From positions 1 through 64,000 of the forward strand of contig NZ_MDEN01000055.1 of assembly GCF_001705435.1 (NCBI RefSeq): DNA of 64,000 bases, written 5' to 3'. The position numbers and the translations under genes are program-made. Origin of the DNA: Pseudomonas graminis. Lineage in GTDB: Bacteria > Pseudomonadota > Gammaproteobacteria > Pseudomonadales > Pseudomonadaceae. Positions 20,018 to 28,274 of this stretch are shown in pieces (the first letter of the stretch is position 1; every line of letters begins with the position of its first letter). Under the pieces are notes generated by a model. The model saw nothing but the letters and a program-made list of their open reading frames with translations. It made no database searches and was not told the DNA's origin.

Positions 20018-21376
20018 TCAGACGGCAAAGAGCAGGAATTCCCGCTCCCACGAACTGATCACACGCTTGAAGTTCTCGTGCTCGGCGCGCTTGACCGCGA
20101 CATAGCCGGTGATGAATTTCTTGCCGAGGTACTTCTCGACCGTCTTGCTGTTTTCCATGCGCTCCAGCGCGTCTTCGATGGTCAACGGCAAGCGCAGGTT
20201 GCGGCGTTCGTAACCACGACCGACCACGGGAGCACTGGGGTTGAGGCCCTCGACCATGCCGATGAAACCGCACAACAGGCTGGCAGCGATGGCCAGATAC
20301 GGATTGGCATCGGCGCCGGGCAGACGGTTTTCCACGCGACGGTTCTGCGGGCCGGCATCCGGCACACGCAGGCCAACGGTGCGGTTTTCTTCGCCCCACT
20401 CCACGTTTACCGGCGCAGAGGTGTCCGGCAGGAAGCGGCGGAACGAGTTGACGTTGGGCGCGAACAGCGGCAACAGCTCGGGGATCAGCTTCTGCAGTCC
20501 ACCGATGTGCTGCAGGAACAGCTGACTCATCGTGCCGTCTTCATTGGAGAAGATGTTTTTGCCGGTCTCGATGTCGATGATGCTCTGGTGCAAGTGCATG
20601 GCGCTGCCGGGCTCGCCGGTCATGGGCTTGGCCATGAAGGTCGCGGCCACATCGTGCTTGAGGGCGGCTTCGCGCATGGTGCGTTTGAACACCAGAATCT
20701 GGTCCGCCAGAGACAGCGCGTCGCCGTGACGGAAGTTGATCTCCATCTGTGCCGTGCCGTCTTCGTGGATCAGCGTGTCCAGGTCGAGGTTCTGCAGTTC
20801 ACACCAGTCGTAGACGTCCTCGAACAGGGGATCGAATTCGTTGGCGGCCTCGATCGAGAACGACTGACGACCGGTTTCCGGACGACCCGAGCGACCCACC
20901 GGTGGCTGCAGCGGGTAGTCGGGGTCGTCGCTGCGCTTGGTCAGATAGAACTCCATCTCCGGCGCCACGATCGGCTGCCAGCCTTGGTCGGCATAGAGCT
21001 TGAGCACTTTCTTGAGGACGTTGCGCGGGGACAGCTCGATGGGGTTGCCTTGCTTGTCGTAGGTGTCGTGAATCACCTGCGCAGTCGGCTCGATGGCCCA
21101 GGGCACCAGAAACACCGCGCTCTGGTCAGGACGGCAAAACATGTCGATGTCTGCGGGGTCCAGCAATTCGTAGTAGATGTCGTCTTCGACGTAATCGCCC
21201 GTCACGGTCTGAAGCAATACGCTTTCCGGCAAGCGCATGCCCTTCTCGGCAATGAACTTGTTGGTCGGTGAAATCTTGCCCCGTGTGATACCGGTGAGGT
21301 CGGCGATCATGCACTCGACTTCGGTAATCCTGTGTTCTTTCAACCAATCGGTGAGCTGGTCGAGGTTGGTACTCAT
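20018..21376 (-). CDS. spuB: Gamma-glutamylpolyamine synthetase SpuB (glutamine synthetase family)
   Basis: A 452-residue GlnA-family ligase. It joins glutamate to putrescine or spermidine with ATP to start the gamma-glutamylation route. Glutamine-synthetase signatures are present: the N-terminal beta-grasp with MIADLTGITRGK, the metal-binding APEMEFYL, FMAKPMTGEPGSAMHLHQS, and the C-terminal NRRVENRLPGADANPYLAIAA. It is the first gene of the minus-strand operon (72 bp before spuC). A paralogue, spuI, lies divergently upstream. Confidence 0.92.
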   Translation of the reverse strand: MSTNLDQLTDWLKEHRITEVECMIADLTGITRGKISPTNKFIAEKGMRLPESVLLQTVTGDYVEDDIYYELLDPADIDMFCRPDQSAVFLVPWAIEPTAQVIHDTYDKQGNPIELSPRNVLKKVLKLYADQGWQPIVAPEMEFYLTKRSDDPDYPLQPPVGRSGRPETGRQSFSIEAANEFDPLFEDVYDWCELQNLDLDTLIHEDGTAQMEINFRHGDALSLADQILVFKRTMREAALKHDVAATFMAKPMTGEPGSAMHLHQSIIDIETGKNIFSNEDGTMSQLFLQHIGGLQKLIPELLPLFAPNVNSFRRFLPDTSAPVNVEWGEENRTVGLRVPDAGPQNRRVENRLPGADANPYLAIAASLLCGFIGMVEGLNPSAPVVGRGYERRNLRLPLTIEDALERMENSKTVEKYLGKKFITGYVAVKRAEHENFKRVISSWEREFLLFAV

Positions 21377-22027
21377 AAATACCTCAGGGTTTTAATTCCT
21401 GGTCGCCGTCATGGCGGTCAGGCGTTCTTTGAAGCGCTGGCGTCAGGGTGTCGCATGTTGAATTCAGGCATCGCCACATGCCTGGAAGACTCAAAGATAG
21501 TCGTGCTTGTGCAAAACGCGCGGTCGCGGATGCCGCAGACAGCCTGGGCCGGGTCAGTCAGCCGAAGCAAAAGACGCGCCCGGTGGAATGGGGGCGTGGA
21601 TAAAGAGTAAGGTGTCGAGGTGCCACGCAGAGACATGCGCAGCGCCCGCCGCGCTGGCTGGACCGCTACACTGAAAGCGTGTGAAGTGAAAAGCCGGTGC
21701 CCGAATGGCTGAGTGCAGGCGGTAAGGCCGATCAGCGGAAGGCGAAGCATGGGACCCCCGGTATTATTGCTGTTATGGGTTGCAATCGAGCTTAGCGTTG
21801 TTCATTTTTTTCCACAACACGCCCGTAAAAAATAAAACACGCCCTGCTCAAACCCGCAGTTTGCATCATGTTAGGTGCCTCACATTTGCCCTAAAGTGCG
21901 GCGAAAATGGCTTTTTGGCGCCCTTTTAGGGCAAATCAGGGCTCCCTTGACTTCGTCTGGCCTTTCGGATTGACTGAAACCCGTAATGCTCGATGATTGA
22001 TATTTTCAACAACAAAGGTGTTGCATC
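21377..22027. other. 651-bp divergent intergenic region spuB/spuI
   Basis: I see no convincing gene here. A minus-strand open frame at 21418-21750 has no recognisable motif or ribosome-binding site. The half nearer spuI is A+T-rich and holds a perfect 11-bp inverted repeat and possible promoter elements. In P. aeruginosa this interval holds spuA. Confidence 0.6.
21885..21935. promoter_or_regulatory. 11-bp inverted repeat, candidate operator upstream of spuI
   Basis: TTTGCCCTAAA at 21885-21895 is perfectly repeated in inverse as TTTAGGGCAAA at 21925-21935, with 29 bp between and 40 bp (about four helical turns) centre to centre. That spacing suits a looped repressor or paired dimers. It lies about 90-140 bp before the spuI start. 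A weak TTGACT (21970-21975) with 17-bp spacing to ATGATT (21993-21998) could be the promoter. The repeat is observed; its role is inferred. Confidence 0.4.
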
Positions 22028-23404
22028 ATGTCGGTACCCCCGCGTGCCGTTCAGCTCAACGAAGCGAACGCGTTCCTTAAGGAACATCCTGAGGTTCTAT
22101 ACGTTGACCTTCTGATTGCAGATATGAATGGAGTGGTGCGCGGCAAGCGCATCGAACGCACCAGCCTTCATAAGGTTTACGAGAAAGGCATCAACCTCCC
22201 AGCTTCCCTATTCGCACTGGATATCAACGGCTCGACGGTGGAAAGCACCGGTCTGGGTCTGGACATCGGTGACGCTGACCGAATCTGCTATCCAATCCCC
22301 GACACTCTCTGCAATGAGCCCTGGCAGAAGCGTCCTACCGCACAACTTCTGATGACCATGCACGAGCTGGAAGGCACGCCCTTCTTTGCCGATCCGCGCG
22401 AAGTGCTGCGCCAGGTTGTCAGCAAGTTCGACGAGATGGGCCTGACCATCTGCGCTGCATTCGAGCTTGAGTTCTACCTGATCGATCAGGAAAACGTGAA
22501 CGGCCGCCCGCAACCGCCGCGCTCGCCTATTTCCGGCAAACGTCCGCACTCGACACAGGTTTACCTGATCGACGATCTGGACGAGTACGTCGACTGCCTC
22601 CAGGACATTCTGGAAGGTGCGAAAGAGCAAGGCATCCCTGCCGACGCGATCGTAAAGGAAAGTGCTCCGGCGCAGTTCGAAGTGAACCTGCACCACACCG
22701 CCGACGCGCTGAAAGCCTGTGATTACGCGGTGCTGCTCAAGCGCCTGATCAAGAACATCGCCTACGACCATGAGATGGACACCACCTTCATGGCCAAGCC
22801 TTACCCAGGCCAGGCAGGCAACGGTTTGCACGTGCATATTTCGATCCTTGATCGTGATGGCAAAAACATCTTCACCAGTGAGGATCCCGAGCAGAACGCC
22901 GCATTGCGTCATGCGATCGGCGGTGTGCTCGAGACCCTACCCGCGCAGATGGCGTTCCTTTGCCCGAACGTCAATTCGTACCGCCGGTTTGGTGCTCAAT
23001 TCTACGTTCCGAACTCGCCGTGCTGGGGTCTGGACAACCGGACCGTGGCCGTGCGCGTACCGACCGGTACCGCCGATTCGGTCCGTATTGAACACCGGGT
23101 TGCAGGTGCGGATGCCAACCCGTATCTGCTGATGGCATCGGTGCTGGCAGGCATTCACCATGGCCTGACCAACCAGATCGAGCCCGGCCCGCCCGTGGAA
23201 GGCAACTCCTACGAGCAGAACGAGCAAAGCCTGCCGAACAACTTGCGTGATGCACTGCGCGAGCTGGACGACAGCGAAGTCATGGCCAAGTACATCGATC
23301 CGAAGTACATCGATATCTTCGTTGCGTGCAAGGAAAGTGAGCTGGAGGAGTTCGAGCACTCCATCTCTGACCTCGAGTACAACTGGTATCTGCACACGGT
23401 TTGA
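22028..23404 (+). CDS. spuI: Gamma-glutamylpolyamine synthetase SpuI (glutamine synthetase family)
   Basis: A 458-residue paralogue of SpuB that should catalyse the same ATP-dependent glutamylation of polyamines, possibly with a different substrate range. Motifs: LIADMNGVVRGKRIE, AAFELEFYL, FMAKPYPGQAGNGLHVHIS, VRIEHRVAGADANPYLLMA. The ATG at 22028 follows AAAGGTG. It is divergent from spuB and ends in a strong terminator, so it is monocistronic. Length is normal. Confidence 0.9.
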   Translation: MSVPPRAVQLNEANAFLKEHPEVLYVDLLIADMNGVVRGKRIERTSLHKVYEKGINLPASLFALDINGSTVESTGLGLDIGDADRICYPIPDTLCNEPWQKRPTAQLLMTMHELEGTPFFADPREVLRQVVSKFDEMGLTICAAFELEFYLIDQENVNGRPQPPRSPISGKRPHSTQVYLIDDLDEYVDCLQDILEGAKEQGIPADAIVKESAPAQFEVNLHHTADALKACDYAVLLKRLIKNIAYDHEMDTTFMAKPYPGQAGNGLHVHISILDRDGKNIFTSEDPEQNAALRHAIGGVLETLPAQMAFLCPNVNSYRRFGAQFYVPNSPCWGLDNRTVAVRVPTGTADSVRIEHRVAGADANPYLLMASVLAGIHHGLTNQIEPGPPVEGNSYEQNEQSLPNNLRDALRELDDSEVMAKYIDPKYIDIFVACKESELEEFEHSISDLEYNWYLHTV

Positions 23405-23421
23405 TGGCTGCACGGGTTAAG

Positions 23422-23458
23422 AAAACGCCACCTTTTCGAGAGAATCGGTGGCGTTTTT
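23422..23458 (+). terminator. Rho-independent terminator after spuI
   Basis: Stem AAAACGCCACC with complement GGTGGCGTTTT and a trailing T-run, starting 18 bp after the spuI stop. Confidence 0.88.
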
Positions 23459-23483
23459 CATTCATGAGCTGCGCGGACACCCT

Positions 23484-23508
23484 GTGGGACCGGCTTCAGC
23501 CGGGAAGG
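23484..23508. repeat. Single REP element, family A
   Basis: One copy of GTGGGACCGGCTTCAGCCGG with the GAAGG tail, followed closely by a truncated partner (CTCCCGGCTGCC), between spuI and the TetR gene. Confidence 0.75.
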
Positions 23509-23562
23509 CAATCTCCCGGCTGCCACTGTAGAATGCCGTCGGCCCCGACCGAGAGAGCACTG

Positions 23563-24201
23563 ATGACCCGCCTTGCTCCGCCCCGCAAACCTCGTGCACG
23601 CAGTCAGGCGCGGATCGACTCGATCCTCGATGCCGCACGTGCGCTGCTGGCCTCGGACGGCGTGGCGAGCCTCTCCATCTACAGCGTCGCCGAGCGCGCC
23701 GAAATACCGCCTTCTTCCGTGTATCACTTCTTCGCCAGCGTTCCCGCGCTGCTCGAAGCGCTGACGGCCGATGTCCACGAGGCCTTTCGCGAAAGCCTGC
23801 AGCAGCCCATCGATCATGATCGGTTGAATCAGTGGCGTGACCTGTCGCACGTGGTGGAATCGCGCATGCTCGCGATCTACAGCGACGACGCCGCCGCGCG
23901 GCAGTTGATCCTCGCCCAGCACGGTCTGGCCGAAGTCACCCAGGCGGATCGCCAGCACGACATTGAACTGGGCAACCTCATGCATGAGCTGTTCGCCCGG
24001 CATTTTCAACTGCCGACGCTGCCCGATGATGTCGAAGTGTTTGCCCTGGCGCTGGAACTTGCAGATCGGGTGTACGCGCGCTCGGTGCAACTGCACAACG
24101 CGATTACCCCGCGCATGGCCGAGGAAGGATTGCGGGTGTTTGATGCGTATCTGGGTTTGTACCTGCCGCCGTATTTGCCGAAGCGCTCAATAGAGCAATA
24201 A
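23563..24201 (+). CDS. TetR/AcrR-family transcriptional regulator
   Basis: A 212-residue DNA-binding regulator. The N-terminal TetR helix-turn-helix spans about residues 15-60 (ARIDSILDAARALLASDGVA through SSVYHFFASVPALLEALT); the C-terminal ligand domain has no recognisable signature. The ATG at 23563 is preceded by GAGAGAG. It lies after spuI in the same direction but behind a terminator, so it has its own promoter. A TetR regulator (aguR) sits near spu genes in P. aeruginosa, but no agmatine genes are here, so I do not name it. Confidence 0.85.
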   Translation: MTRLAPPRKPRARSQARIDSILDAARALLASDGVASLSIYSVAERAEIPPSSVYHFFASVPALLEALTADVHEAFRESLQQPIDHDRLNQWRDLSHVVESRMLAIYSDDAAARQLILAQHGLAEVTQADRQHDIELGNLMHELFARHFQLPTLPDDVEVFALALELADRVYARSVQLHNAITPRMAEEGLRVFDAYLGLYLPPYLPKRSIEQ

Positions 24202-24221
24202 CGTGCATCCATTGAGCGCTG

Positions 24222-24240
24222 CGTAGGAGCGCGCTTGCGA
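24222..24240. repeat. Truncated REP-like half site, family C
   Basis: GTAGGAGCGCGCTTGCGATT resembles one arm of the family C REP with the central part missing. It lies between the convergent TetR gene and ssuF. Confidence 0.45.
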
Positions 24241-24251
24241 TTCAGCATCGA

Positions 24252-24467
24252 TCACAACTTGGCGATCGACACCTCGGTGGACTTCACGAAAGCGATCACT
24301 TCGCTGCCGACCACCAGTTCCAGCTCTTTCACGGAGCGGGTGGTGATGACGGAAGTGACGACGCCCGAAGCGGTTTGCACGTCGATCTCGGACAGCACGT
24401 CGCCGGTGACGATTTCCTTGATGGTGCCTTTGAACTGGTTACGCACGTTGATGGCTTTGATAGTCAT
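24252..24467 (-). CDS. ssuF: Molbindin/TOBE-domain protein SsuF
   Basis: A 71-residue single-domain Mop/TOBE protein (MTIKAINVRNQFKGTIKEI... and the conserved SVITTRSVKELELVVGSEVIAFVKSTEV pattern). Related small proteins bind molybdate or other oxyanions. In P. putida the last gene of the ssuEADCBF operon encodes this type and is needed for sulfonate and sulfate-ester growth. Here it follows ssuB by 51 bp, consistent with that position. Family sure; the SsuF name is from context. Confidence 0.85.
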   Translation of the reverse strand: MTIKAINVRNQFKGTIKEIVTGDVLSEIDVQTASGVVTSVITTRSVKELELVVGSEVIAFVKSTEVSIAKL

Positions 24468-24518
24468 GGTAAGGCTTCCTTTGTGAGATCAGTTCCGGGG
24501 GCGTGATTGCCTCTGGAG

Positions 24519-25328
24519 TTAGTTGGCCCAACGCAATTGCGTGGGCAGCGGTGAAGTCGGTTCGGGGTCGGGCGGGTTGCCGGGCAGCGACAACACGCGG
24601 TTGAGCACTTCGGTTTCCAGCGCGGCCAGTCGGTAGGAGCCACGCGCCCTTGGACGGGCCAGATCAACCTGTAAATCAAGACCGATGCGGCCTTCTTCGA
24701 TCAGCAAGACCCGGTCGGCAATGGCCACCGCCTCGCTGACATCGTGGGTCACCAGCAGTACGGTGAAGCCGTGCTTCTTCCACAGGTTTTCGATCAGCTG
24801 CTGCATCTCGATTCGGGTCAGGGCATCCAGCGCACCAAGGGGCTCGTCGAGCAGCAACAAGCGCGGCTGGTGAATCAGCGCGCGGGCCAGCGCCACACGT
24901 TGTTTTTGCCCACCCGATAACGCCGCCGGCCATTCATTGGCGCGCTCCGCCAAACCCACTGCCTCCAGCGCTTCCAGTGCTTTGCCGCGCCAGTCGCCGC
25001 TAAGGCCAAGGCCCACGTTGTCGATGATCTTTTTCCAGGGCAGCAAGCGCGCCTCCTGGAACATCAGTCGCGTGTCTTCCCGCGCATCCGACAGCGAGCC
25101 GTTACCGGCCAGCAATTGGCCGCTCGATGGCTGATCGAGGCCCGCCAGCAGGCGCAGCAAGGTGCTCTTGCCGCAACCGCTTCGACCCACGACGGCGACG
25201 AACTGCCCGGCCGGGATGTGCAGATCGATGTCTTTCAATACTTCCCGCGAGCCGAAGGTCTTCTTGAGCTTGCGGACCTGCAAGGGAATCCCGCGCAACA
25301 GGTTTGCCGGTTGTTGGAGATTGCTCAT
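24519..25328 (-). CDS. ssuB: Aliphatic sulfonate ABC transporter ATPase SsuB
   Basis: A 269-residue ATPase of the nitrate/sulfonate/taurine importer class. Walker [10 protein letters not shown] is near residue 49, signature LSGGQKQR, Walker B LLLLDEP, and the switch His in VTHDVSEA. It overlaps ssuC by 4 bp (25325-25328). Together with SsuA and SsuC it should import alkanesulfonates as a sulfur source when sulfate is scarce. Confidence 0.9.
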   Translation of the reverse strand: MSNLQQPANLLRGIPLQVRKLKKTFGSREVLKDIDLHIPAGQFVAVVGRSGCGKSTLLRLLAGLDQPSSGQLLAGNGSLSDAREDTRLMFQEARLLPWKKIIDNVGLGLSGDWRGKALEALEAVGLAERANEWPAALSGGQKQRVALARALIHQPRLLLLDEPLGALDALTRIEMQQLIENLWKKHGFTVLLVTHDVSEAVAIADRVLLIEEGRIGLDLQVDLARPRARGSYRLAALETEVLNRVLSLPGNPPDPEPTSPLPTQLRWAN

Positions 25329-26113
25329 TGCGCGCCACCTTTAGCCGCTTGATACGCCGGGTGCCAACGCAGGCAGACCCGTTCCAGACCACGCGCCGCG
25401 AGGTCTGCCAATTTGCCGAGGACGGCATAAAGCACGATTGCCAGCACTACGACGTCGGTCTGCAGAAACTCCCGGGCGTTCATCGCCAGATAGCCAATGC
25501 CGGAGCTGGCGGAAATGGTTTCCGCGACGATCAGGGTCAGCCACATGAAGCCCAAGGCAAACCGCACACCGACCAGAATCGAAGGCATCGCGCCCGGCAG
25601 AATCACGTGGCGGAACAGCCCGAAGCCGCTCAAACCGTAGCTGCGGGACATCTCCACCAGCGCCGGGTCGATGTTGCGAATGCCGTGATACGTGTTCAGG
25701 TAAATCGGGAACAGCGTGCCCAGCGCGACCAAAAATATCTTCGCGGTCTCGTCGATGCCGAACCACAGGATGACCAGCGGAATCAGCGCCAGATGGGGCA
25801 CGTTACGGATCATCTGCACGGAGCTGTCGAGCAGGCGCTCGCCCCATTTCGACAGCCCGGTGATGAAGCCGAGCGCCAAACCAATCCCGCCGCCGATGGC
25901 AAAGCCGATACCGGCACGCCAGCCACTGATCGCCAGATGGGTCCAGATTTCGCCGCTGCGTACCAACGTAACGCCGGCCTCAATCACAGCGCTAGGCGCC
26001 GGCAAAATGCGGGTTGACAGCCAGCCCGCGCTGACCGCCAGTTGCCATATCGCCAACAGCAGGACCGGTAGCAACCAGGGCGCCAGTCTGTGGGTGATTC
26101 TTTCCACGCTCAT
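25325..26113 (-). CDS. ssuC: Aliphatic sulfonate ABC transporter permease SsuC
   Basis: A 262-residue inner-membrane permease with about six helices and the EAA-type loop [24 protein letters not shown]. The ATG at 26113 is preceded by GGAGACAACTCC, a good ribosome-binding site, so I use it over a start 18 bp upstream. It begins only 26 bp after the ssuA stop. In other Pseudomonas the monooxygenase gene ssuD sits exactly in this gap. Confidence 0.9.
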   Translation of the reverse strand: MSVERITHRLAPWLLPVLLLAIWQLAVSAGWLSTRILPAPSAVIEAGVTLVRSGEIWTHLAISGWRAGIGFAIGGGIGLALGFITGLSKWGERLLDSSVQMIRNVPHLALIPLVILWFGIDETAKIFLVALGTLFPIYLNTYHGIRNIDPALVEMSRSYGLSGFGLFRHVILPGAMPSILVGVRFALGFMWLTLIVAETISASSGIGYLAMNAREFLQTDVVVLAIVLYAVLGKLADLAARGLERVCLRWHPAYQAAKGGAQ

Positions 26114-26139
26114 GGAGTTGTCTCCTTCCAATGCCGGGC

Positions 26140-27105
26140 TTACTGGGCTTTCGCGACAGCAGCGGGTGGCGTCCAGATCACATCAGCAATGCGCAATGGT
26201 TTAGGGATCAGCTTGAGCTGGTAGAAGGTGTCGGCGATTTTCTGTTGCGCAGCGACGGTTTCAGGCGTGATGAACAGCGCCCCATAGCCCTGACGCTTCA
26301 CCGACAGGCGGGTGATGTCTTCTGGCAGGCCGAGCAGCGGCGCGACCTGCTTGGTGACCTCTTCCGGGTTGGCCTTGGACCATTCGCCGACAGCGCGCAC
26401 TTCTTCCACCAGGGTCTGGATCACCTTGGGGTGCTGCTGCGCATAGGGTTTGGTCGCCAGGTAGAACTGGTTGTTGTCGACGATGCCTTTGCCGTCGCGC
26501 AGGGTTCGTGCCTGCAGTTGCTGTTCGGCGGCGGCCTGGTACGGATCCCAGATCACCCAGGCATCGACGCTGCCACGCTCGAAAGCGGCACGGGCATCGG
26601 CGGGCGGCAGGAAAACGGTCTGGATATCGGTGTACTTCAAGCCGGCTTCTTCCAGCGCGCGCACCAGCAGGTAATGCACGTTCGAGCCCTTATTGAGAAC
26701 GACTTTCTTGCCCTTGAGGTCTTTGACCGAAGAGATCGGCGAATCCTTGGGCACCAGAATCGCTTCGCTGGTCGGCGCTGGCGGTTCGGAGGCGACATAC
26801 AGCAGATCAGCGCCAGCGGCTTGGGCAAACACGGGCGGGGTTTCGCCCGTCACACCGAAGTCGATCGAGCCCACGTTCAGGCCTTCAAGCAACTGCGGGC
26901 CACCGGGAAATTCGGTCCACTGGACTTGCACGCCTTGATCGGCGAGTTTTTTCTCGAGCGAGCCTTTGGCCTTGAGCAGCACCAGCGTGCCGTATTTCTG
27001 GTAACCGATGCGCAAGGTATCGGCCTGGGCCTGAGTAACGACGCCGAAAGAAACCGCCGCAGCAAACAGAGCGACCAGGCCTCGACGCAAAATAACGGTG
27101 CCCAT
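26140..27105 (-). CDS. ssuA: Aliphatic sulfonate-binding periplasmic protein SsuA
   Basis: A 321-residue solute-binding protein with a signal peptide (1-28, ending AQA) and the mature start DTLRIGYQKYGTLVLLKAKG, typical of the SsuA family. The segment VDAWVIWDPYQAAAE is the conserved hinge/ligand region. The ATG at 27105 gives a proper signal peptide; the frame is open 36 bp further upstream. It heads a four-gene operon (A-C-B-F) that lacks ssuE and ssuD. A long A+T-rich leader precedes it. Confidence 0.9.
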   Translation of the reverse strand: MGTVILRRGLVALFAAAVSFGVVTQAQADTLRIGYQKYGTLVLLKAKGSLEKKLADQGVQVQWTEFPGGPQLLEGLNVGSIDFGVTGETPPVFAQAAGADLLYVASEPPAPTSEAILVPKDSPISSVKDLKGKKVVLNKGSNVHYLLVRALEEAGLKYTDIQTVFLPPADARAAFERGSVDAWVIWDPYQAAAEQQLQARTLRDGKGIVDNNQFYLATKPYAQQHPKVIQTLVEEVRAVGEWSKANPEEVTKQVAPLLGLPEDITRLSVKRQGYGALFITPETVAAQQKIADTFYQLKLIPKPLRIADVIWTPPAAVAKAQ

Positions 27106-27214
27106 GGCACGCTCCTTTGGTGTGTAGCTAAGAGGTGGCACCTGCTCGTCCGATGGCGGACCAGTAAGGCAGAAAGGGATTCATGGCCGGCAATCTCGCC
27201 AGGACGGTGAGACC

Positions 27215-27232
27215 ATAACAGGGGATTGTTAT
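27215..27232. promoter_or_regulatory. Dyad ATAAC-N8-GTTAT upstream of ssuA, possible LysR-type (CysB-like) site
   Basis: Perfect 5-bp arms separated by 8 bp, about 110 bp upstream of the ssuA start, in an A+T-rich leader. Sulfonate operons in gammaproteobacteria are activated by CysB-type LysR regulators, so this is a candidate site. Assignment is inference only. Confidence 0.3.
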
Positions 27233-27313
27233 TCTCTAAAATCATATTTATTCATTTAGTTAGCACCAAAAGGAATATATAGATTGCTAAATTCTTCGGT
27301 AATACGCGATCCC

Positions 27314-27405
27314 GTGGGAGCGAGCTTGCTCGCGAAGACTGATTTTCATTCTCCAGAGAAGGTGGCTGCATGCCCCGGCCCCTTCGTGAGCAAGCTCACT
27401 CCCAC
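27314..27405. repeat. REPIN, family C
   Basis: GTGGGAGCGAGCTTGCTCGC and its near-complement GTGAGCAAGCTCACTCCCAC face each other across about 50 bp, between the ssu promoter and the end of lsfA. Confidence 0.85.
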
Positions 27406-27441
27406 ATAGGTGGGAATTCCTTCGTGGATGGCGTTCACAGC

Positions 27442-27470
27442 ATAAAAAAAGGGCCGATAAATCGGCCCTC
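27442..27470 (-). terminator. Rho-independent terminator after lsfA
   Basis: Read on the minus strand: GAGGGCCGAT-TTATCGGCCC followed by seven Ts, 24 bp after the lsfA stop. Confidence 0.88.
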
Positions 27471-27493
27471 ATGTAGTGCTCAAAGCGGGTGTA

Positions 27494-28132
27494 TCAGCGA
27501 TTTGGCTGTGGCGTCAGGCGCAGGTACGGCGTAACGGCTGTATAGCCTTTGGGGAAACGCTCCTTGATCTCCGCTTCGTCCTTGATCGACGGCACGATCA
27601 CGACGTCTTCACCGTCCTTCCAGTTTGCCGGCGTGGCGACTTTGTAGTTGTCGGTCAGCTGCAGCGAATCGATCACCCGCAGGATCTCGTGAAAATTGCG
27701 CCCGGTGCTGGCAGGGTAGGTGATGGTCAGGCGGACCTTCTTGTTCGGGTCGATCACGAACAGCGAGCGCACGGTCAGGGTTTCGCTGGCATTCGGGTGA
27801 ATCAGGTCATAGAGCTCGGAAACTTTGCGATCTTCGTCCGCCAGTATCGGGAAATTCACAAGGGTGTTCTGTGTGGTGTTGATGTCACCGATCCACTTGG
27901 TGTGGGATTCGGCCGAGTCAACGGACAGGGCAATCGCCTTGACGTTGCGCTTGTCGAATTCGTCTTTGAGTTTTGCGGTGAAGCCAAGCTCGGTAGTGCA
28001 GACAGGCGTGAAGTCGGCGGGGTGCGAAAACAGTACCGCCCATTTGCCGTCCAGCCATTCGTGAAACCTGATCGGTCCTTCGCTGGAGTTCTGTTCGAAG
28101 TCGGGTGCGATGTCGCCGAGTTTAAGGCCCAT
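27494..28132 (-). CDS. lsfA: 1-Cys peroxiredoxin LsfA
   Basis: A 212-residue thiol peroxidase of the 1-Cys (Prx6) type that reduces hydrogen peroxide and organic peroxides. The single peroxidatic Cys45 lies in SHPADFTPVCTTE. The C-terminal dimer domain (about 160-212) is typical of this subgroup. I start at the ATG at 28132, preceded by AAGGAG, not at the open frame 135 bp upstream. In P. putida LsfA is made under sulfate starvation and its gene precedes ssuEADCBF; the same neighbourhood is seen here. Confidence 0.92.
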   Translation of the reverse strand: MGLKLGDIAPDFEQNSSEGPIRFHEWLDGKWAVLFSHPADFTPVCTTELGFTAKLKDEFDKRNVKAIALSVDSAESHTKWIGDINTTQNTLVNFPILADEDRKVSELYDLIHPNASETLTVRSLFVIDPNKKVRLTITYPASTGRNFHEILRVIDSLQLTDNYKVATPANWKDGEDVVIVPSIKDEAEIKERFPKGYTAVTPYLRLTPQPNR

Positions 28133-28148
28133 TGAGTCGTGCTCCTTG

Positions 28149-28162
28149 GATAATGAGTTATC
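28149..28162. promoter_or_regulatory. Palindrome GATAA-TGAG-TTATC just upstream of lsfA
   Basis: A perfect 5-bp inverted repeat with a 4-bp centre, ending 17 bp before the lsfA ATG and so close to the ribosome-binding site. It could be an operator or a weak mRNA hairpin. Only the symmetry is observed. Confidence 0.3.
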
Positions 28163-28229
28163 AATCACTGTGCATCCCAGCATCTGAAAACAAAAGGAAC
28201 GATTGGTGCTGGATAACATTATTTCGGGC

Positions 28230-28263
28230 ATAAAAAAGCCCCGCCGAAGCGGGGCTCTTTTCA
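28230..28263 (-). terminator. Rho-independent terminator after the OprD-family porin gene
   Basis: On the minus strand: AGCCCCGC, loop TTCG, GCGGGGCT, then a T-run. It starts about 12 bp after the porin stop; the opposite A/T run could also work for plus-strand transcripts. Confidence 0.9.
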
Positions 28264-28274
28264 ACACATCACGC

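Larger units (their letters stand above)
27106..27493. other. 388-bp intergenic region ssuA/lsfA
   Basis: The stretch nearest ssuA (about 27205-27300) is strongly A+T-rich and probably carries the ssu promoter. It has a perfect dyad ATAAC-N8-GTTAT at 27215-27232. Then come a family C REPIN (27314-27405) and the lsfA terminator (27442-27470). No ssuE gene or remnant is visible. Confidence 0.6.

Noticed and set aside
21418..21750. A 110-residue minus-strand frame upstream of spuB as a remnant of spuA
   Set aside because: No glutamine amidotransferase motif (no nucleophile-Cys elbow, no HxE) is visible and there is no ribosome-binding site.
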